64,000 nucleotides of DNA. Origin: Sphingomonas naasensis. Its GTDB lineage: Bacteria > Pseudomonadota > Alphaproteobacteria > Sphingomonadales > Sphingomonadaceae. The position numbers and the translations under genes are program-made. Location of the stretch: positions 186,001 through 250,000 of the forward strand of contig NZ_SRXU01000004.1 of the NCBI RefSeq assembly GCF_004792695.1, read 5' to 3'. Under the pieces are notes generated by a model. The model was not told the DNA's origin and made no database searches. It saw only the letters and a list, made by a program, of their open reading frames with translations. Of this stretch, positions 60,297 through 64,000 are shown piece after piece (the first letter of the stretch is position 1; each line of letters begins with the position of its first letter).

Positions 60297-61424
60297 ATGG
60301 GTGGGATGACCAAGCCGATGCCGCTCGACACCTTCACGCGCCTGCCGCCGATGCTCGCCGCCGATTGCGTCGACGGGCTCGCCGCGAGCATCGACGCCGT
60401 CGCCGGCAACGCGGCGCCGACGCACCGCTTCCTGCGCTATGGCTGGTTCGCGGCGGCGCTGCAGGCCTATGGCGGCGCGGCGCGGACGCTGACCGTGACT
60501 CGCGAGGGTATGGCGGTAGCGGCATTGCCGATCGTCGGCATCGGGCCGGGCCGGCTCCGGCTGGCCAGCGTGCCGGGCTGCTATTGGCCGTTCCGCAGCT
60601 TCCCGGTGGCGGCCGATGCCGGCATCGAAGTCGCCGAAGCGTTGCTCGGCCGGCTGGCGCGCGAGGCCAATGCGCTTCGGCTCGGGCCGGTCTATGACGG
60701 CGATCCGGCGCTCGAGCTGCTCCGCGACGCGGCGCGGGGCAAGGGCTGGGCGGTGCTCGATCGCTTCGTCGCGGACTCCTATCTGCTCGACATCGCCGAA
60801 CTGCAGGCCGAGGGGATCTGGCCGCGCAATTCGACGCTGCGCAAGAACCGCTTCCACGAAAAGCATCTCTCCGGCCATGGCGAACTCGACTGGGCCTTCG
60901 TCTCGGGCGCCGGCTGGAACGCGGCGGCGTTCGACGCGCTGGCCGAAATCGAGCGCAAGAGCTGGATCGCAGCGCGCACCGACGGGTCCGACGCCAAGTT
61001 CACCGAAGACGGCCATGGCGGCTTCTGGCGCGCCGCCGCGGCGGACCCGGTGGTCGCGGCGATGATGTGGGCCGCGGTGCTGCGCGTCGACGGCGTGCCG
61101 GCGGCCTTCTCGTTCGATCTCAATGCCGGCGCGCTCAAATATGCGATCGCAAACAGCTACGATCCCGCCTTCGCCAAGCATTCGCCGGGCAAGCTGCTCT
61201 ATTACCGCAACCTCGTCCGCGGCATCGCGGACGGCATCGCCAGGGTCGATTGGGGCGCGGGCGACAGCGGCTACAAGCGCGTGATCGGCGCCGAGCGCGG
61301 CCCCGCGATCCGCGACTGGCTGTTCGTCCGGCCGGGACTGCCGGCGCTGGCCGGAAGGATGCTGCGCGGGCTCTGGCAGCGCAGCGGTCATGCCGTGCCG
61401 GCGACGGCCGAGTCCGCGGCCTGA
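60297..61424 (+). CDS. BioF2/FemAB-like GNAT acetyltransferase
   Basis: A 375-residue protein with a two-lobed GNAT arrangement. LRKNRFHEKHLSGHG and the C-terminal AIANSYDPAFAKHSPGKLLYYRNL, followed by VDWGAGDSGYKRVIGAE, are typical of the BioF2-like (GNAT_6) group involved in cellulose or capsule modification. A second in-frame ATG lies three codons later. It directly precedes the SRPBCC membrane gene by one base, so the two are co-transcribed. Target substrate unknown. Confidence 0.86.
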   Translation: MGGMTKPMPLDTFTRLPPMLAADCVDGLAASIDAVAGNAAPTHRFLRYGWFAAALQAYGGAARTLTVTREGMAVAALPIVGIGPGRLRLASVPGCYWPFRSFPVAADAGIEVAEALLGRLAREANALRLGPVYDGDPALELLRDAARGKGWAVLDRFVADSYLLDIAELQAEGIWPRNSTLRKNRFHEKHLSGHGELDWAFVSGAGWNAAAFDALAEIERKSWIAARTDGSDAKFTEDGHGGFWRAAAADPVVAAMMWAAVLRVDGVPAAFSFDLNAGALKYAIANSYDPAFAKHSPGKLLYYRNLVRGIADGIARVDWGAGDSGYKRVIGAERGPAIRDWLFVRPGLPALAGRMLRGLWQRSGHAVPATAESAA

Positions 61425-61425
61425 C

Positions 61426-62445
61426 ATGACCGACGATCCCGACGACGGCGCCGAACCCCGGCGCAACGCGGCGCCGCGCATCGCCGCGGCGCTTGCCGCA
61501 GCGGCGGGTCTCGGCCTCGTCGTCTATTTGCTGCTGGAGATGGCACGACCGTCGGCGGGGCTGGTGAGCTTCACCTTCCTGCTCGTGCTGCCCGCCGCGG
61601 CCTGCGCGCTGGCCGCGTTCGTCGCCGATCCGTGGTTCGAGCGCGGCGCGGGCTTCTATCTCGCCATTCCGTTCTGGACGCTGCTCGGGCTGATCGCGAT
61701 CTCGATCGTGGTGCTGCGCGAAGGCACGATCTGCGTGGTGATCCTCTCGCCGCTGTGGCTGATCTCGGGTTCGATCGGGACGATCGTCCTCCGCGAGGCG
61801 CGCAAGCGCACGCGCCGTGATCGCACTTTGTGCACGACGCTGCTGCTGGCACCTTTGGTGGCGATGCAGATCGAGCCGCTGATTCCGCTGCCCGAGCAGA
61901 GTTATGCCGTCACCCGCACGATCGTGGTCGCGGCGTCGCCGGACCGGATCTGGCCACTTCTGCGCGGCATCCCCGACGTCCGGCCCGGCGAAGGCAAATG
62001 GAACTTCTCGCAGGACGTGGTCGGGGTGCCCCGGCCGGTGGGCGCGCGGCTGCTCGGCAATGGTGCGGGGGCGGAGCGCGTCGCGCGCTGGCAGTACGGG
62101 ATCGGCTTTCGCGAGCGGATCACCGAATGGCAGCCCGGCCGCCGGATCGGGTGGAGCTTCGATTTCGGCGGCTCGCAGGGCTGGCACTTCACCGACCGGC
62201 ATCTGCGCCCCGACAGCGCCTATTTCCGCGTGACGACCGGTGGCTACACGCTCGAGCCGCTCGGTGGCGGGCGCACCCGCGTCACGCTCGATACGCACTA
62301 TGTGATCCGCACCCCGGTGAACGGCTATTCGGCGCTGTGGGGCGAGCTGTTCCTCGGCGACGTCGAGAACAATCTGCTCGCCCTCGTCAAGCAGCGCGCC
62401 GAGCGCCCGGCTCAGGCCGCGAACGCGTCCGCGTCGATCGAATAG
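61426..62445 (+). CDS. Membrane protein with a C-terminal SRPBCC (START-like) domain
   Basis: A 339-residue protein: four transmembrane segments (about 20-40, 45-65, 75-95, 100-120) precede a polyketide-cyclase-like SRPBCC domain (about 160-325). That domain opens with the usual TRTIVVAASPDRIWPLL and contains the ITEWQPGRRIGWSFDF and GGRTRVTLDTHY strands. Such domains bind lipophilic ligands. Ligand unknown. The last 34 bases overlap the acyl-CoA dehydrogenase gene on the other strand. Confidence 0.85.
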   Translation: MTDDPDDGAEPRRNAAPRIAAALAAAAGLGLVVYLLLEMARPSAGLVSFTFLLVLPAAACALAAFVADPWFERGAGFYLAIPFWTLLGLIAISIVVLREGTICVVILSPLWLISGSIGTIVLREARKRTRRDRTLCTTLLLAPLVAMQIEPLIPLPEQSYAVTRTIVVAASPDRIWPLLRGIPDVRPGEGKWNFSQDVVGVPRPVGARLLGNGAGAERVARWQYGIGFRERITEWQPGRRIGWSFDFGGSQGWHFTDRHLRPDSAYFRVTTGGYTLEPLGGGRTRVTLDTHYVIRTPVNGYSALWGELFLGDVENNLLALVKQRAERPAQAANASASIE

Positions 62446-64000
62446 AGGATTTCCGCCGGCGCCATCGCCGCGGCCTTGAGACCCATCGCCTCGGGGACGA
62501 TCTGCTCGACATAGAAGCGGCTCGCAGCGGCCTTCATCCGGAGGAACGCGGGATCGCCTTCCGAGCGCGCGGCGATGCGCCCGCTCGCCTCCATCAGCCA
62601 GCCGCACACCGCGACCGACAGCATCGTCAGGAAGGGCGTGCTCGCGGCGAGGCGATCGTCGGAGTCGGCACCGAGCAGGTGGCGACCGACTTCCTCGCAG
62701 GCATCGACCAGCCGGAGCAGCTCGCCATCCTCGGCCTCGTCGCGCATCTGACCGAGCAGGGCGAACAACGTCCCGCCATTGTCCATGCTCAGCTTGCGGC
62801 CGACCAGATCGGCGGCCTGGATGCCGTTGGTGCCTTCGTAGATCGGGGTGATCCGCGCATCGCGGAAATGCTGGGCGGCGCCGGTCTCCTCGATATAGCC
62901 CATGCCGCCATGGACCTGGATGCCGAGGCTGGCGACTTCGTTGCCGAGATCGGTGCCGTGCGCCTTGGCGAGCGGGGTGAGCAGCTCGACCCTGGCCCGC
63001 GCGGCGGCGTCGCCGGCATGGCCGCGATCGAGCTGGCCGAAGGCGTAATAGACCAAAGCGCGTGCCGCCTGGGTCTGCGCCTTCATCCGCAGCAGCATGC
63101 GGCGGACATCGGGATGCTCGACGATCGCGGCGGGGGTGCCGGCGCGGACGCCCTGCACCCGCTCGCGGGCATAGGCGACCGCGCGTTGGGTGGCGCGCTC
63201 GGCGACCTGCACACCCTGCAGGCCGACATTGAGCCGCGCATTGTTCATCATCGTGAACATCGCGCGGATGCCGCCCATCTCGCCGCCGATCAGCTCGCCG
63301 ATGCAATCGTCATGATCGCCGAAGCTGAGCACGCAGGTCGGCGAGGCGTGGAGCCCCATCTTGTGCTCGATCGAGACGACGCGGACGTCGTTGAAGGCGC
63401 CCGGCTTGCCGTCGGGGTTCAGGCGATATTTGGGGACGAGGAACAGCGAGAGGCCCTTGGTGCCGGCGGGCGCATCGGGGGTGCGGGCGAGGACGAGGTG
63501 GACGATGTTGTCGGCCATGTCGTGGTCGCCGAACGAGATGAAGATCTTGGTGCCCTTGATCCTGTAGGTGCCGTCGCCGACCGGATCGGCGCGGGTCTTG
63601 AGCGCGCCGACGTCCGATCCGGCCTGCGGCTCGGTGAGGTTCATCGTGCCGGTCCATTCGCCGGTCGCCAGTTTGGGCAGATAGAGCGCCTGCTGCTCGG
63701 GCGAGCCGTGATGCGTCAGCGCCTCGATCGCGCCGACGGTGAGGATCGGCGCGAGCGCGAACCCCATGTTCGCGGTGCCGAGCGTCTCGAGCACCGCGAT
63801 CGACAGGCTGACCGGCAGGCCCTGCCCGCCGAACGCGGCCGGTGAGCCGATCGTGCCCCAGCCGCCCTCGACATAGGCCTTGTACGCCGCGGCGAAGCCC
63901 GCGGGCATCGTCACGCCGCCCGCGCTCCACTTGGGCCCCTCGGTATCGCCGAGGCGCTCGAGCGGCGCCCATTCGCCGGCGGCGAATTGCCCCGCGCCCT
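62412..64000 (-). CDS. Acyl-CoA dehydrogenase, 5' end cut by the window
   Basis: About 529 residues are present; the gene enters from the right edge. Hallmarks are AGEWAPLERLGD (near the cut N-terminus), MNLTEPQAGSDVGALKT with FAD contacts, KIFISFGDHDM, VVSIEHKMGLHASPTC, the Glu-region of QVHGGMGYIEETGAAQHFRDARI and EGTNGIQAADLVGRK. The C-terminal extension of about 120 residues marks the long FadE-like group common in alphaproteobacteria, which includes DmdC-like and long-chain acyl-CoA dehydrogenases. It introduces the trans-2 double bond in beta-oxidation. Flavoprotein, cytoplasmic. Confidence 0.93.
   Translation of the reverse strand, partial: GAGQFAAGEWAPLERLGDTEGPKWSAGGVTMPAGFAAAYKAYVEGGWGTIGSPAAFGGQGLPVSLSIAVLETLGTANMGFALAPILTVGAIEALTHHGSPEQQALYLPKLATGEWTGTMNLTEPQAGSDVGALKTRADPVGDGTYRIKGTKIFISFGDHDMADNIVHLVLARTPDAPAGTKGLSLFLVPKYRLNPDGKPGAFNDVRVVSIEHKMGLHASPTCVLSFGDHDDCIGELIGGEMGGIRAMFTMMNNARLNVGLQGVQVAERATQRAVAYARERVQGVRAGTPAAIVEHPDVRRMLLRMKAQTQAARALVYYAFGQLDRGHAGDAAARARVELLTPLAKAHGTDLGNEVASLGIQVHGGMGYIEETGAAQHFRDARITPIYEGTNGIQAADLVGRKLSMDNGGTLFALLGQMRDEAEDGELLRLVDACEEVGRHLLGADSDDRLAASTPFLTMLSVAVCGWLMEASGRIAARSEGDPAFLRMKAAASRFYVEQIVPEAMGLKAAAMAPAEILYSIDADAFAA

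Noticed and set aside
61830..63845. 671-codon plus-strand open frame opposite the acyl-CoA dehydrogenase
   Set aside because: Shadow frame; the minus-strand dehydrogenase carries all family signatures.

Overview
This is a GC-rich chromosomal window with very dense, short-spaced genes. The gene content points to an alphaproteobacterium of the Sphingomonadaceae, most like Sphingomonas. Pointers are a C4-pathway 5-aminolevulinate synthase, a MipZ division-plane ATPase divergent from panC, an rpiB-glyA-nrdR-trmJ operon, M28/S9/CE15-type secreted hydrolases, many Sphingomonas-type small hypothetical proteins and FNR-type boxes. I see no rRNA, CRISPR array, integrase, transposase or prophage block. 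There is one tRNA (Thr-GGT).

Layout. 1-4 kb: a truncated GGDEF protein, a D-threonine-aldolase-like PLP enzyme, aminopeptidase P and two tiny ORFs. 4.1-9.2 kb: tRNA-Thr, then a glutathione-dependent formaldehyde module (class III alcohol dehydrogenase, VOC protein, cupin, PurU, S-formylglutathione hydrolase, ferredoxin reductase) interrupted by a palindromic repeat. 9.2-24 kb: housekeeping (TraB/GumN protein, exonuclease, phosphomannomutase, MipZ with a membrane J-protein, PanC, TopA, YghU-type GST, DprA, PlsY, MurI, HemA). 24.9-26.8 kb: btaAB, the two enzymes of betaine-lipid (DGTS) synthesis. 26.9-33.5 kb: a LytTR membrane regulator, a repeat lipoprotein, rpiB-glyA-zinc ribbon-nrdR-trmJ, chorismate mutase and rpsD with its terminator. 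33.5-43 kb: an S9 peptidase, a four-gene operon with three phage-tail-collar paralogues and a GNAT gene facing a DUF6916-type gene, a glucuronoyl-esterase-like protein, an M28 peptidase and the agmatine-to-putrescine pair aguA-aguB. 43-49.4 kb: UDG and folK, then accessory genes: an antitoxin with a broken ParE-like toxin, a GIY-YIG gene between inverted palindromes, a GIY-YIG remnant and a DUF4145 gene next to nrdB; further on, a DUF559 nuclease gene lies between repeats and separates nrdA from the nrdB cluster. 49.4-51.8 kb: nrdA and a long leader with putative NrdR boxes. 51.8-64 kb: a serine hydrolase, an HxlR regulator with a divergent reductase over twin palindromes, an EmrB/EmrA-type efflux pair, an amidase, DUF2721, a BioF2-like acetyltransferase, an SRPBCC membrane protein and a truncated acyl-CoA dehydrogenase.

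Connections within the window. NrdR (30.8 kb) probably controls nrdA (box at 51.55 kb). The NrdA encoded here has no N-terminal ATP-cone, so transcriptional control may matter more than usual. An exact FNR/FixK box precedes a 53-aa protein, and a near match lies between a 57-aa protein and hemA, which suggests an oxygen-responsive set. The observations most worth follow-up are the tail-collar triplet operon, the two unrelated nuclease genes bracketed by palindromic repeats, the FNR-linked microproteins, the nrdA leader and the 11-residue-repeat lipoprotein.
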